Source: Rhodococcus rhodnii (lineage in GTDB: Bacteria; Actinomycetota; Actinomycetes; Mycobacteriales; Pseudonocardiaceae). From it: 64,000 nucleotides of DNA. A program made the translations under genes and the position numbers. Below are positions 48,610 to 57,832 of this stretch, one piece after another (position 1 is the stretch's first letter; the number at the start of each line of letters is the position of its first letter). The stretch is taken from the NCBI GenBank assembly GCA_000720375.1, contig JOAA01000035.1, positions 62,001-126,000 of the forward strand. Reading direction: 5' to 3'. The notes under the pieces are model-generated. The model searched no databases. It saw only the letters and a program-made list of their open reading frames with translations, and was not told the origin of the DNA.

Positions 48610-50418
48610 TCACCGACGGTGACGGCCGTCAGCCAGCCGGGCCCGTTCCTCGGCGGTGCCGAACCGAGCCACATCCCGGTCCCGGATGAAGCCGAGCGGA
48701 TCCGGCGCGTGCATGCGCAGCAACGTCCGGCTGGTGTCGTTCGGCAGACGGCGGTGCGTCGCCTTGCTGACCATGATCACGACGAAGAACGCGATCGGCA
48801 CGGTGATCAACGCGGGCTGCTTGACGAACGACGGCGCCCAGTCGCCGGTGTACCGGCTGACCACGTCCAACACGATGGCGCCGATCACCAGCCCACCACC
48901 GACGATCATCCCGGCACCGGCGCCGACCCACGTCAGCTTGCGCCACCAGATCCCGAGCAGCAGCACAGGACAGAACGTCGAGGCCGCGAGCGCGAACGTG
49001 ACACCGATGCTCAGCGAGACATCGTTGGGCCGCAACACCAACGCCAGCCCCAACGGCACGATCCCGGCGATCAGCGCGGCCCACCGGAAGTCACGGACCC
49101 GCCCGCGCAGCACGTCCGTGGACAGCACCCCGGACACACTCACTACGAGCCCGGACGACGTCGACAGGAAGGCCGCGAACGCACCGGCAGCGGTCACCGC
49201 ACCCAGAATCTCCCCGGGGATCCCCGGAATGATCTTCGCGGGCAACGCGGTGACGGCGGCGTCGGTCCGCCCGGTGACCAGCAACTCCGGCACGTAGATC
49301 CGCGACAACGCCCCCATCAACAGCGGGAACATGTAGAACAGCGCGAGCAACAACATCACGTGCAAGGTCGTCCGGCGCGCGGCCTTGCCGTCCGGGTTGG
49401 TGTAGAAGCGCACGAGGACGTGCGGAAGCCCCATCGTGCCAAGGAACGTCGCGAAGATCAGCGAATACGTCGTGAACAGATCACCGGCACCGCCGGACGA
49501 CGGTTTCATCCAGCTCGCGTTGTCCGCAGGCGCCCCAGCGACAACCGGGACAGCGGTGCCCGCGTTGAACCGCAGGGTCGTGCCCGCGTCGACGGTCACC
49601 TCGCCGACTTCCGGCCGCCAGAACGCCTCGCCGGATGCGGGCGCGCCGTTCACCACACCATCGGCCCACAACCACACCGGTTCCTTGACCTGCAAGCGAA
49701 CCGGCGTCTCCACCCGAACGGTGGTGGTCTCGGTGAACGTCGGCGATGTCGGCGCGGTCAACGGCGTCTCGGTCGCGCCGGCACCACCCCGCCCAATAAA
49801 GATCGCGCAGAGGATGAACGTCGGCGCGGCGATGGCGAAAAGCTTGAGCCAGTACTGAAAAGCCTGAACGACAGTGATCGCCCGCATGCCGCCGCCGAAC
49901 ACGTTCACCACGACAACGACAACAACGAGCACCATGCCAACCCATTGCGGCACAGGCATGATGCGCGACATGACGAGGCCGGCGGCCTGCAACTGCGGCA
50001 GAAGATAAAGAATCCCGATGAAGATCACGAAGACCGTCGCCAGCTTGCGCAGTCCCGCCGACCCAAGCCGCGCCTCGACGAAGTCCGGCAGCGTGTACGC
50101 ACCAGATCGCCGGAGTGGAGCGGCGACGAACAACATCAACGCCAAGTAACCAGCAGTGAACCCGATCGGGTACCAAAGCGCGTCAACGCCATCCTTGAGG
50201 ATCAAACCGGCAACGCCAAGGAAGGACGCGGCGGACAGGTACTCGCCCGAAACCGCTGCGGCATTGCGACGCGAGCGGACCGTGCGACGTGCGACGAGGA
50301 AGTCCTGAGTCGTGCTGGCGGCCCGTGAGCTCCGGAAACCGACATAGAAGGTCATCACCGCGACCAGCGCGATGCCGGACACGGCCCACAGGTTCAGCTC
50401 AACGGCCGTGCCACCCAC
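48610..50418 (-). CDS. Second SSS-family symporter, with a large extracellular insertion
   Basis: 602 residues, related to ActP: SGEYLSAASFLGVAGLIL, YTLPDFVEARLGSAGLRKLA, MGLPHVLVRFYTNPDGKAARR. A loop of roughly 100 residues between helices (about 215-310) is rich in Thr, Val and Pro (TSPTFTETTTVRVETPVRLQ) and looks like an exposed beta-domain not present in the first symporter. It is likely a monocarboxylate carrier. GTG 50418 is chosen, with GAAGGG just upstream; a TTG at 50424 is possible. It follows a DUF485-like gene by 16 bp, repeating the yjcH-actP pattern. Confidence 0.9.
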   Translation of the reverse strand: MGGTAVELNLWAVSGIALVAVMTFYVGFRSSRAASTTQDFLVARRTVRSRRNAAAVSGEYLSAASFLGVAGLILKDGVDALWYPIGFTAGYLALMLFVAAPLRRSGAYTLPDFVEARLGSAGLRKLATVFVIFIGILYLLPQLQAAGLVMSRIMPVPQWVGMVLVVVVVVVNVFGGGMRAITVVQAFQYWLKLFAIAAPTFILCAIFIGRGGAGATETPLTAPTSPTFTETTTVRVETPVRLQVKEPVWLWADGVVNGAPASGEAFWRPEVGEVTVDAGTTLRFNAGTAVPVVAGAPADNASWMKPSSGGAGDLFTTYSLIFATFLGTMGLPHVLVRFYTNPDGKAARRTTLHVMLLLALFYMFPLLMGALSRIYVPELLVTGRTDAAVTALPAKIIPGIPGEILGAVTAAGAFAAFLSTSSGLVVSVSGVLSTDVLRGRVRDFRWAALIAGIVPLGLALVLRPNDVSLSIGVTFALAASTFCPVLLLGIWWRKLTWVGAGAGMIVGGGLVIGAIVLDVVSRYTGDWAPSFVKQPALITVPIAFFVVIMVSKATHRRLPNDTSRTLLRMHAPDPLGFIRDRDVARFGTAEERARLADGRHRR

Positions 50419-50434
50419 TTGCCAACCCTTCGGG

Positions 50435-50869
50435 CTACTTCTCGACCATGTCGACGAAGTCGCGTTCGTGCCGTTCGGCCAGCACGTTGTACCAGTATCC
50501 GATACCGAAGAGGACCGGGAAGGGGGCGACCCCCAACAACAGCCACGGCAACCGCACACCAGCGACCGTGACATCGGAAATCGCAGGTACGAAGAAGAAC
50601 AGGACGGGCAGACTGCACAGCAGGACGACCGCGAGCAGCGCAAGCCGGACAGCGGTACGGAATTGGATGCGGATGAAGCCTCGGACGAGTTCTTCGCCGT
50701 AGCTGGTTTGCTCCTCGAGTTCGACTACCGTGCGGAGAACCGTGACTGGCGCACGGGAATCTGCGAGGACTACTCGCTTTCGGCGGGGTGGGGGGCCAGC
50801 TGCGGTGCCGTTTTCTTGGGGATCTTTCGGGGATCTGCCGGGGCCGGTGCCTGCTGAGTGCCTGCTCAT
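50435..50869 (-). CDS. DUF485-like membrane protein
   Basis: 144 residues. A charged, Pro/Arg-rich N-terminal 60 residues, then SYGEELVRGFIRIQFRTAVR and two helices (LALLAVVLLCSLPVLFFFVPA; LPWLLLGVAPFPVLFGIGYWY), ending in NVLAERHERDFVDMVEK. The position before an SSS symporter and the two-helix design match DUF485-type accessory proteins, though the sequence differs from the first copy. ATG 50869 is the start; the open frame reaches 51067 but has no site there. Confidence 0.8.
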   Translation of the reverse strand: MSRHSAGTGPGRSPKDPQENGTAAGPPPRRKRVVLADSRAPVTVLRTVVELEEQTSYGEELVRGFIRIQFRTAVRLALLAVVLLCSLPVLFFFVPAISDVTVAGVRLPWLLLGVAPFPVLFGIGYWYNVLAERHERDFVDMVEK

Positions 50870-51032
50870 GCCGGGCTCCCAGGCGCTTGGGCGCGGCACC
50901 AATCGAAGGTCAGGGCGCGACTGTGGATGGCGCCGGTGCCGAATCCTTGCCGAAGGCGCGCCCGAAGCAACCCTCCACAGCAGCGCGCCGAAGTAGGCAC
51001 ATCGCGCGCCGCCCCAACCATCGAACCCATGG

Positions 51033-51887
51033 TCAACTACCGAAACCCGCGCGAGGCGACCGCACAAGCTTGTCCTTCAACTCCCGCGTGTGCCGTCGGC
51101 TCACCGGAAGCTCCTTCTCCTCACTCCCGATCACGACCGTGTACCCGGATGCACCCATCCGAAGCTCAGTAATCAAGTTCAACGGCACCAGATACGACCG
51201 GTGAATCCGCACGAACCCAACCTTCCCCCAGCGCTCTTCCAACTGCGCCAACGGAATCCGGACCAGGTGCGAACCGTCTGACGTGTAAAGCCGCGCGTAG
51301 TCGCCCTGCGCCTCAACCCACCGCACCGAGTTCCTGGCGACCAACTTGGTGGTACCGGCCAATTCCACCGGGATCACCTCGTCGTCCCTGTTCTCCGGTA
51401 CCGCGACCGCGCCGGGGGTGGCGCCGGGGGCCGGCAGGTTGTTCAGCCGCAGCTTCGCGATCACCCGGTCGACCGCTTTGTCCACGCGGGCTTGGTCGTT
51501 CAGTGGTTTGAGCAGGTAGTCCACTGCGCCGAGTTCGAAGGCGTCCACCGCCTCGTCGCCACCCACTCCGGTGACGAACACCAGGCATGGCGCCGGGTTG
51601 AACTCGGAGAGCACGCGGCCCATCTCGATGCCGGTCAGGCCGGGCATGTTCAGGTCGCAGAACACCGCGTCGACCGCGGGCATCCCGGCCTTGCGGCGGG
51701 TGACCAGCTCGTCGTCGTTGCCGCTGAGCACGCGCAGTGCTTCGGCGGCGTCGAAGGCCGTCAGAATCTTGCGAACGTGCCGGTTGTTCTCCAGCCGCTC
51801 GGTGATCATCTCTATGCCGGCCTTCTCGTCGTCCACGCAGAGCACGACGAGTCCGGCTGCGCTCTCGTTAGTCACGGTGGGGTGCAT
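51033..51887 (-). CDS. LytTR-type response regulator
   Basis: 284 residues. Receiver domain with D19-D20, phospho-acceptor D78 (AVFCDLNMPGLTG) and the Lys of DYLLKPL. An unusual Pro/Ala/Gly linker follows, then a LytTR DNA-binding domain at about 175-275 (VRWVEAQGDYARLYTSDG, FVRIHRSYLVPLNLITELR). Regulators of this class paired with LytS kinases control pyruvate and related carriers (BtsSR, YpdAB, LytST). Together with the adjacent symporter genes the same role is likely here. ATG 51887 gives the family-like N-terminus. Confidence 0.93.
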   Translation of the reverse strand: MHPTVTNESAAGLVVLCVDDEKAGIEMITERLENNRHVRKILTAFDAAEALRVLSGNDDELVTRRKAGMPAVDAVFCDLNMPGLTGIEMGRVLSEFNPAPCLVFVTGVGGDEAVDAFELGAVDYLLKPLNDQARVDKAVDRVIAKLRLNNLPAPGATPGAVAVPENRDDEVIPVELAGTTKLVARNSVRWVEAQGDYARLYTSDGSHLVRIPLAQLEERWGKVGFVRIHRSYLVPLNLITELRMGASGYTVVIGSEEKELPVSRRHTRELKDKLVRSPRAGFGS

Positions 51888-51966
51888 CTTGCCTATCGCA
51901 CCACCCTGATGTCCATGTTCATCCGTACCGCCACCCTGCCGAGTGAAGTTTTGTCCAGAACCAGGA

Positions 51967-52827
51967 TCACAGACCGAATCGCGACCAGGTAGCTCGTTGC
52001 TCGATCGCTTCGATCGCGGCACCAAGCAATCCGGTAGCCGCGCCGCCGCCGACCCCCAGCCTGGCCAGCAACGGCCGGCGCGGTTCGGCGATCGTGACGT
52101 CGGCGTCGGGGTACCGCTCCGAGATCACCCCGCGCAACGAGCCCAGCCCGTCGATGAGGCCACGCTCGACCGCTCCGGCACCGGTCCAAATTTCGCCGGA
52201 GAACACGTCGTCGTGGTCCTTGCTCAACCGGTCGCCGCGCCGCTCGCTGACCCAGTCGACGAACTGCTTGTGCAACTGGCCCTGCAGCCCGACCAGCCAC
52301 TCCACGTCCTCAGGCTTCTCCACCTGGAACGGGTCCAACCGCATCTTGTTCGTGCCCGCGGTGTGCACGCGCCGCTCGACACCCACTCGCTCAAGCAGGC
52401 CGGTCAGCCCGAACCCGGCACTGATCACGCCGATCGAACCGACCAGCGACGTCTGGTGCGCGTAGATCTCGTCGGCCGCGCACGCCAGCCAGTACCCGCC
52501 GGACGCGGCCACGTCCTCGCAGAACGCGATCACCGGCACGTTGTTCTTGGCCGCCGCGAGCTGCCTGATCCGCTCGGCCACCAGCGCCGACTGGGTCGGC
52601 GCGCCGCCGGGCGAGTTGATCTGCAAGGCGACCGCGACCAGCCGGTCATGGTCGAACGCCCTGGTCAAGGCGGATTCGACCGAGTTGAGGTTGATCGACC
52701 CACGGCCGAGTGGCGACGGGGTCGGCGTGATCACACCGTGCAGCTTGATCACGGCGACAACAGGTTTGCGGTCGATCCGGTCGCCCAAACCGGGCAACCG
52801 GGACACCAGCTTCTCGGTCACGCTCAT
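51967..52827 (-). CDS. sppA: Signal-peptide-peptidase-A-like S49 serine protease
   Basis: 286 residues. Ser/Lys dyad protease of the S49 family: nucleophile S109 in VAASGGYWLA and the general base K161 in TAGTNKMRLDPF; their spacing of 52 matches Bacillus SppA. No N-terminal membrane anchor is visible (the start is MSVTEKLVSRLPGLGD), so it may be cytoplasmic or peripheral. It lies between the lytS and lytTR genes on the same strand, which is odd: an 10-bp gap from lytS suggests co-transcription. Whether it acts on the two-component system is open. Confidence 0.9.
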   Translation of the reverse strand: MSVTEKLVSRLPGLGDRIDRKPVVAVIKLHGVITPTPSPLGRGSINLNSVESALTRAFDHDRLVAVALQINSPGGAPTQSALVAERIRQLAAAKNNVPVIAFCEDVAASGGYWLACAADEIYAHQTSLVGSIGVISAGFGLTGLLERVGVERRVHTAGTNKMRLDPFQVEKPEDVEWLVGLQGQLHKQFVDWVSERRGDRLSKDHDDVFSGEIWTGAGAVERGLIDGLGSLRGVISERYPDADVTIAEPRRPLLARLGVGGGAATGLLGAAIEAIEQRATWSRFGL

Positions 52828-52837
52828 GACGAAAACT

Positions 52838-54142
52838 CTACGGACTCGGCGCGTGACCGTTGCCGGACGGCGAACCAGGCCCGGGAACCGGGGCGTAGTC
52901 GTCGTCCGAGTCCGGGTGCGAGTAGTCCGGCAGCGCCGGCCGGACACCGGGGAACGACTTCGGCACGCGCAGGATCACCTTCATCCCCGCGCCCGGGGCC
53001 GTTTCCACCATCAGCGCGTACTCGTCGCCGAACACCGAACGCATGCGCTGGTTGATGTTCCCGATGCCGACGTGCGAGCCGGTCTTGTGGGCGTCACGCA
53101 GGTCGGCGAACAGCCGGTCGGCGTCCATGCCGACGCCGTCGTCCTCGACGCTGATCAGCGCCTCGGCGCCGTTGTCCTGTGCGATCACGGTGACTGTCCC
53201 GCCACCGGGCTTGCGGGCGATGCCGTGCCGGACCGCGTTCTCCACCAACGGTTGCAGCACCAGGAACGGCACCACCACCGACAGCACCTCCGGCGCGATC
53301 TTCAGCCGGACGTTGAGCCGGTTGCCGTACCGGGCGCTTTCGATGGTCAGGTACCGGTCGATGTTGCGAAGTTCCTCCGAAAGTGTCGTGAAGAACCCCG
53401 AGGCGCGGAACGAGTACCTGGTGAAGTCCGCGAAGTCCTGGACGAGGTCACGCGCCTGCTCCGGGTCGGTGCGGATCAGCGAGGAGATCGTGTTCAGCGC
53501 GTTGTACACGAAGTGCGGCGAGATCTGCGCGCGCAGCGCCCGTGCCTCCGCCTGCGCCAGCTGCTGCTTGGCCTCGTCGAGTTTGGCCAGCTCAAGCTGG
53601 ATGCAAACGAACTTGGCCACCTCGTCGGCCATCCGCATCAGCCGACCGGAGTTCATCCCGCCGACGACAATGAGCGCGCCTTCGACCGTGCCCTCCACGA
53701 TCAGCGGCACGATGACCGCCGTGCGCATCGGGCAGCTGCCGCGCCTGCTGCAGGGCAGGCTCTCGTGCTGCACGTGCTCACGCTGGCCGCGGGAAACCGC
53801 CGTGACGATGTGGTCGGCCAGGTCCCGGTAGTGGTGATTGGCCTGGCCATCCCACGAAAGCAGCGAACCGTTCGCGTCGCTCAGCCCGACCGCGACGCAC
53901 TTGAGCAGCTCGACCAGGTGCTTGGCGGTCTGGTCGGCGGAGGCCTCGGTCAGCCCGCCACGAAGCTCGGGAGCGGCCTTGGACAGCCGCTGAATCGCGT
54001 CCAGCTGCGCCTCATCGACCGACGTGCTCACCCGCCGGGTCCGGCACAGGAAGACGAAGAGGCCGAGCACCGCCAGCGTCGCGATGACGCCGAGGACGAC
54101 ACGCTCGGTCAGGAACTGGACCACTTGTTTATGCTCTGGCAC
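52838..54142 (-). CDS. LytS-type sensor histidine kinase
   Basis: 434 residues. One N-terminal helix (VVLGVIATLAVLGLFVFLC), a GAF-like sensor domain at about 60-185 (LKCVAVGLSDANGSLLSWDG; it contains CSRRGSCP, a possible metal or redox site), the His_kinase domain with H210 in QISPHFVYNALNTISSLI, and an HATPase domain (LVENAVRHGIARK, DDGVGM, GSHVGIGNINQRM). Unlike BtsS or classical LytS it lacks the 5TMR membrane sensor, so it should sense an intracellular signal. It is divergent from lutABC (46-bp gap). Confidence 0.93.
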   Translation of the reverse strand: MPEHKQVVQFLTERVVLGVIATLAVLGLFVFLCRTRRVSTSVDEAQLDAIQRLSKAAPELRGGLTEASADQTAKHLVELLKCVAVGLSDANGSLLSWDGQANHHYRDLADHIVTAVSRGQREHVQHESLPCSRRGSCPMRTAVIVPLIVEGTVEGALIVVGGMNSGRLMRMADEVAKFVCIQLELAKLDEAKQQLAQAEARALRAQISPHFVYNALNTISSLIRTDPEQARDLVQDFADFTRYSFRASGFFTTLSEELRNIDRYLTIESARYGNRLNVRLKIAPEVLSVVVPFLVLQPLVENAVRHGIARKPGGGTVTVIAQDNGAEALISVEDDGVGMDADRLFADLRDAHKTGSHVGIGNINQRMRSVFGDEYALMVETAPGAGMKVILRVPKSFPGVRPALPDYSHPDSDDDYAPVPGPGSPSGNGHAPSP

Positions 54143-54188
54143 TCGGTAGGCACAGGCAAGCTCTGGGTCCGAGATTAGTAGACATCCG

Positions 54189-54950
54189 ATGAATCATTCA
54201 GGCAGGGTGTGCGGTGTGCCGACCGAGCAAACGACCAGGCGAGTCGCCCTGTTCGCGACCTGTCTGACCGACACGTTCTTCCCGGACACCGCCCGTGCGG
54301 TGGTCCGGCTGCTGGAGCGTCTCGGCTGTTCAGTGGAGTTTCCCGAGGCCCAGACGTGCTGCGGGCAGATGCATTTCAACACCGGCTACCGCACCAAGGC
54401 CGCTCCCCTGGCACGCAACGTCGCGACGGTGTTCGCGGGCTACGACGCGGTCGTCGTGCCGTCCGGGTCTTGTGCGGGCATGGTCCGGCACGTCTACCCA
54501 GAGCTGAACGTCACACCGAGCCCGACCTATGAACTGTCCGAGTTCCTGATCGACGTGCTCGGTGTCGAGGATGTCGGTGCGTACTTCCCGCATCGGGTGA
54601 CGTACCACCCGACCTGCCACTCGCTGCGGATGCTCGGTGTCGGCGACAAGCCGCTGCGGCTGCTGCGCGCGGTGAAAGGCCTAGACCTGGTTGAACTGCC
54701 TGCGGCCGACTCGTGCTGCGGGTTCGGTGGGACGTTCGCGCTGAAGAACGCCGACGTGTCCTCGGCCATGCTCGCGGACAAGATGTCGTGTGTGCTGGAC
54801 ACGGGCGCCGAGGTGGTCTCGGCAGGCGACAACTCGTGCCTGATGCACATCGGCGGCGGACTGTCCCGGCTGCAGGCCGGTGTGCATCCGGTGCATTTGG
54901 CGGAGATCCTGGCGAGCACCGAGGAGGAGCCATGGGTCGCAACCCCGTGA
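54189..54950 (+). CDS. lutA: LutA, lactate utilisation Fe-S oxidoreductase subunit
   Basis: 253 residues. Two CCG-domain motifs are present: EAQTCCGQMHFNTGY and ADSCCGFGGTFALKN, as in LutA/GlcF-like heterodisulfide-reductase-type proteins. LutABC oxidises L-lactate to pyruvate without a flavin dehydrogenase. The start may be ATG 54189 or one of the GTGs at 54207 and 54216; the family N-terminus (RVALFATCLTDTFFPD) begins later, so the first 13 residues are uncertain. It overlaps lutB by 19 bp. Confidence 0.94.
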   Translation: MNHSGRVCGVPTEQTTRRVALFATCLTDTFFPDTARAVVRLLERLGCSVEFPEAQTCCGQMHFNTGYRTKAAPLARNVATVFAGYDAVVVPSGSCAGMVRHVYPELNVTPSPTYELSEFLIDVLGVEDVGAYFPHRVTYHPTCHSLRMLGVGDKPLRLLRAVKGLDLVELPAADSCCGFGGTFALKNADVSSAMLADKMSCVLDTGAEVVSAGDNSCLMHIGGGLSRLQAGVHPVHLAEILASTEEEPWVATP

Positions 54951-56359
54951 CGTGGCTGGGCAGCCCCGCGTTCCCCACCGCGGCGAAGACCGCTCTCGCT
55001 GACGACCAGTTGCGCAGGAACCTCAAGCACGCCACGGGTTTGATCAGGACCAAGCGGGCAGGCGTGGTCGCCGAACTGCCGGACTGGGAGCAGCTGCGGC
55101 TGGCCGGTGAGGCGATCAAGGACGATGTGCTCGCCCGTTTGGACACGTACCTGCTGCAGTTCGAGGAGTCGGTCAAGGCTCGTGGCGGAGTCGTGCACTG
55201 GGCGGCGGACGCGGCCGAGGCCAACGAAATCGTGGTGCGGCTCGCACGGGAAGCAGACGCGGACGAGGTCGTGAAGATCAAATCCATGGCCACCATGGAG
55301 ATCGGCCTGAACGAAGCGCTGGAGGCAAGCGGGATCACGCCGATCGAGACCGACCTGGCCGAGCTGATCGTGCAACTGGGCAACGACCGGCCGTCGCACA
55401 TCCTGGTGCCCGCGATCCACAAGAACCGCACGGAGATCCGGGACATCTTCAAGGCCACGATGCCGGACACCGCGGACCTGACCAACGAACCGGTCGAGCT
55501 GGCCGCCGCGGCGCGGGCGTTCCTGCGCCGGAAGTTCCTGTCCACCAAGGTCGCGGTGTCCGGCGCGAACTTCGGCGTGGCCGAGACGGGCTCGGTGGTG
55601 ATCGTGGAGTCCGAAGGCAACGGGCGGATGTGCCTGACGCTGCCGGAGACCCTGATCAGCGTGATGGGGATCGAAAAGCTCGTGCCTGCGTGGCAGGACC
55701 TGGAGGTCTTCCTGCAGTTGCTGCCCAGGTCGTCGACCGCGGAACGGATGAACCCGTACACCTCGATCTGGTCCGGCGTGACGCCCGGCGACGGCCCGCA
55801 GAACTTCCACCTGGTCCTCGTGGACAACGGCCGGACCGACACCCTGGCTTCCACGGTGGGCCGTCAGGCCTTGCGGTGCATCCGGTGTTCGGCGTGCTTG
55901 AACGTCTGCCCGGTATACGAACGGACAGGTGGCCAGGCCTACGGCTCGGTCTACCCCGGCCCGATCGGCGCGATCCTGACTCCACAGCTCGGCGGCGACA
56001 TGCACGATAAGCACGCGGCGTCACTGCCGTACGCGTCCTCGCTGTGCGGCGCCTGCTTCGAGGTGTGCCCGGTCCGGATCGACATCCCGTCGGTTCTGGT
56101 GCACCTGCGGTCGGAAGCCGTCGCGGCGAAACCCAAGTACAGCCCCGAAGCGATCGGGATGGCCGCGATGTCGTGGGTGATGGCCGGACCACGCCGATTC
56201 CATGCGGCCCAACGCCTCGCCACCGCGGGACGGTTGCTGGCGCGCGGTGGGAAGATCCGCAAACTGCCGTTCCCCGGTTCAAAGTGGACAGACAGCAGAG
56301 ACCTGCCCGCGCCCGCGAAGGAGTCGTTCAGTGCCTGGTGGAAGCGGACCCGTGGCTGA
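54932..56359 (+). CDS. lutB: LutB, lactate utilisation iron-sulfur protein
   Basis: 475 residues. The N-terminal 330 residues form the LUD domain (VVKIKSMATMEIGLNEALEA, ANFGVAETGSVVIVESEGNG). Two 4Fe-4S motifs follow: CIRCSACLNVCPVY and CGACFEVCPVRIDIP. ATG 54932 has GAGGAGGAG just before it, inside the end of lutA. It is the central subunit of the lactate-oxidising complex and passes electrons from lactate. Its stop overlaps lutC by eight bases. Confidence 0.95.
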   Translation: MGRNPVTWLGSPAFPTAAKTALADDQLRRNLKHATGLIRTKRAGVVAELPDWEQLRLAGEAIKDDVLARLDTYLLQFEESVKARGGVVHWAADAAEANEIVVRLAREADADEVVKIKSMATMEIGLNEALEASGITPIETDLAELIVQLGNDRPSHILVPAIHKNRTEIRDIFKATMPDTADLTNEPVELAAAARAFLRRKFLSTKVAVSGANFGVAETGSVVIVESEGNGRMCLTLPETLISVMGIEKLVPAWQDLEVFLQLLPRSSTAERMNPYTSIWSGVTPGDGPQNFHLVLVDNGRTDTLASTVGRQALRCIRCSACLNVCPVYERTGGQAYGSVYPGPIGAILTPQLGGDMHDKHAASLPYASSLCGACFEVCPVRIDIPSVLVHLRSEAVAAKPKYSPEAIGMAAMSWVMAGPRRFHAAQRLATAGRLLARGGKIRKLPFPGSKWTDSRDLPAPAKESFSAWWKRTRG

Positions 56360-56945
56360 CTCCCGAGACGTGATCCTTGGCCGGATCCGGGCCGCACTGG
56401 GAGCCCAGCGCCCGGCCGTGCAGGTCCCGCGCGAGTATCAGCGGACGCGGGATTTCCCTTCGGTGCCAGACCTTTTCGCCGAGCGGGTGGCCGACTACCG
56501 GGCGATCGTGCACCGCGTCGACGACCCGCTGCCGATGATCCGCTCGACGTTGGCGGGCAAACGCATCGCCGTGCCGTCGGACGTGCCCGCGGAATGGCTT
56601 GTGCCCGAGGTGACCTGGCTGCACGAACCGCTGTCCAACGCCGACCTGGACTCGTGCGACGGAGTCCTGACCGGCTGCGCGGTCGGAATCGCCGAGACGG
56701 GGACGATCGTGCTCGACGGCGGCGTCGCCCAAGGCCGGCGGGCGTTGACCTTGCTTCCCGACTATCACCTTGTTGTCGTGCGGGCGGATCAAGTCGCGGG
56801 CACCGTGCCCGAGGCTTTGGCGCGGCTTGAGCCCACGCGCCCGTTGACGTTCGTCAGCGGGCCGTCCGCGACCAGCGACATCGAGTTGGACCGGGTCGAA
56901 GGCGTACACGGCCCCCGAACCCTCGAGGTCCTGTTCGTCACTTGA
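56352..56945 (+). CDS. lutC: LutC, LUD domain protein
   Basis: 197 residues, a single LUD domain: DGVLTGCAVGIAETGTIVLD, ALTLLPDYHLVVVRADQVAG and TFVSGPSATSDIELDRVEGVHGPRTLEVL are the typical blocks. It completes the LutABC complex. GTG 56352 is chosen because it gives VADSRDVILGRIRAAL, the usual family start, with GGTGGAAG upstream; the frame to 56202 is a shadow of lutB. The last eight bases overlap the convergent fpg gene. Confidence 0.94.
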   Translation: MADSRDVILGRIRAALGAQRPAVQVPREYQRTRDFPSVPDLFAERVADYRAIVHRVDDPLPMIRSTLAGKRIAVPSDVPAEWLVPEVTWLHEPLSNADLDSCDGVLTGCAVGIAETGTIVLDGGVAQGRRALTLLPDYHLVVVRADQVAGTVPEALARLEPTRPLTFVSGPSATSDIELDRVEGVHGPRTLEVLFVT

Positions 56946-57801
56946 GCAGTTTGGACATCCGGCGGTCGGCCAGTGGTTTGCCGTTGGTCTGGCAGGTCGG
57001 GCAGTACTGGAAGGACTTGTCGGCGAACGAGACCTCGCGGATCGTGTCGCCGCAAACAGGGCACGGCAGTCCGGTGCGGGCGTGCACGCGTAGGCCGGAG
57101 CGTTTCTCGCCCTTGAGGCGGGCCGCGGACTGGCCGACGGAACGGTCCACCGCATCCTTGAGAACGGATTGCATGGCCTCGTGCAGCCGGGCCAGTGAGC
57201 CGTCGGACAGCTTGCCCGCGGTCGCGTACGGCGACAACTTGGCGGTGTGCAGGATCTCGTCTGAGTAGGCGTTGCCGATGCCCGACAGGAGGCGCTGGTC
57301 GGTGATCGCGTTTTTCAGGCGTTCGGTGCGGCCGGACAGCAGGTGAGTCAGGTCGTCGAGGGACAGTGCCAGCGCGTCCGGGCCGAGTGTCTGGATCTGG
57401 GGGATCTGCTGGACGTCGGTGACGATCCACACCGCGAGGCCCTTCTTCGTGCCTGCCTCGGTCAGGTCGAAGCCGGGTCCTTCACCGGGCGGGCCCAGGT
57501 GCACGCGCAGCGCCAGCGGGCCCTTGCCGGGCTTGGGTGGGGCCGCGCTCAGCGTGTCCGCCCAGCGCAGCCAACCCGCGCGGGCCAGGTGGACGACGAG
57601 GTGCAGTCCGTCGCAGTCCATGTCGAGGTATTTGCCGTAGCGGCCCGCGCCGGTGACGGTTCGGCCGTGCAGCTCGGTCCACGGCGGTGTCGCCGTCTTG
57701 AGGACCTGCAACGAGGCCACGTCGACCCGATGGACGGTGCGGCCTACCGCGAACTCACGCAGGTGATGCGCGAGCGCCTCGACCTCAGGTAGTTCTGGCA
57801 C
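56938..57801 (-). CDS. Fpg/Nei family DNA glycosylase
   Basis: 287 residues. Starts MPELPEVEAL with the catalytic Pro2 and Glu3; the beta-lyase Lys is in AGRYGKYLDMD. The H2TH domain contains LSGIGNAYSDEILHTAKLSP, and the C-terminal zinc finger has CPVCGDTIREVSF and YCPTCQT. It removes oxidised bases (8-oxoguanine or oxidised pyrimidines) and nicks the strand. The sequence resembles the actinobacterial Fpg-like group rather than classical MutM, so I leave the symbol blank. It converges on lutC. Confidence 0.93.
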   Translation of the reverse strand: MPELPEVEALAHHLREFAVGRTVHRVDVASLQVLKTATPPWTELHGRTVTGAGRYGKYLDMDCDGLHLVVHLARAGWLRWADTLSAAPPKPGKGPLALRVHLGPPGEGPGFDLTEAGTKKGLAVWIVTDVQQIPQIQTLGPDALALSLDDLTHLLSGRTERLKNAITDQRLLSGIGNAYSDEILHTAKLSPYATAGKLSDGSLARLHEAMQSVLKDAVDRSVGQSAARLKGEKRSGLRVHARTGLPCPVCGDTIREVSFADKSFQYCPTCQTNGKPLADRRMSKLLK

Positions 57802-57832
57802 ACCGACAGTCTCACCCGGCTACGCGGCTGTG

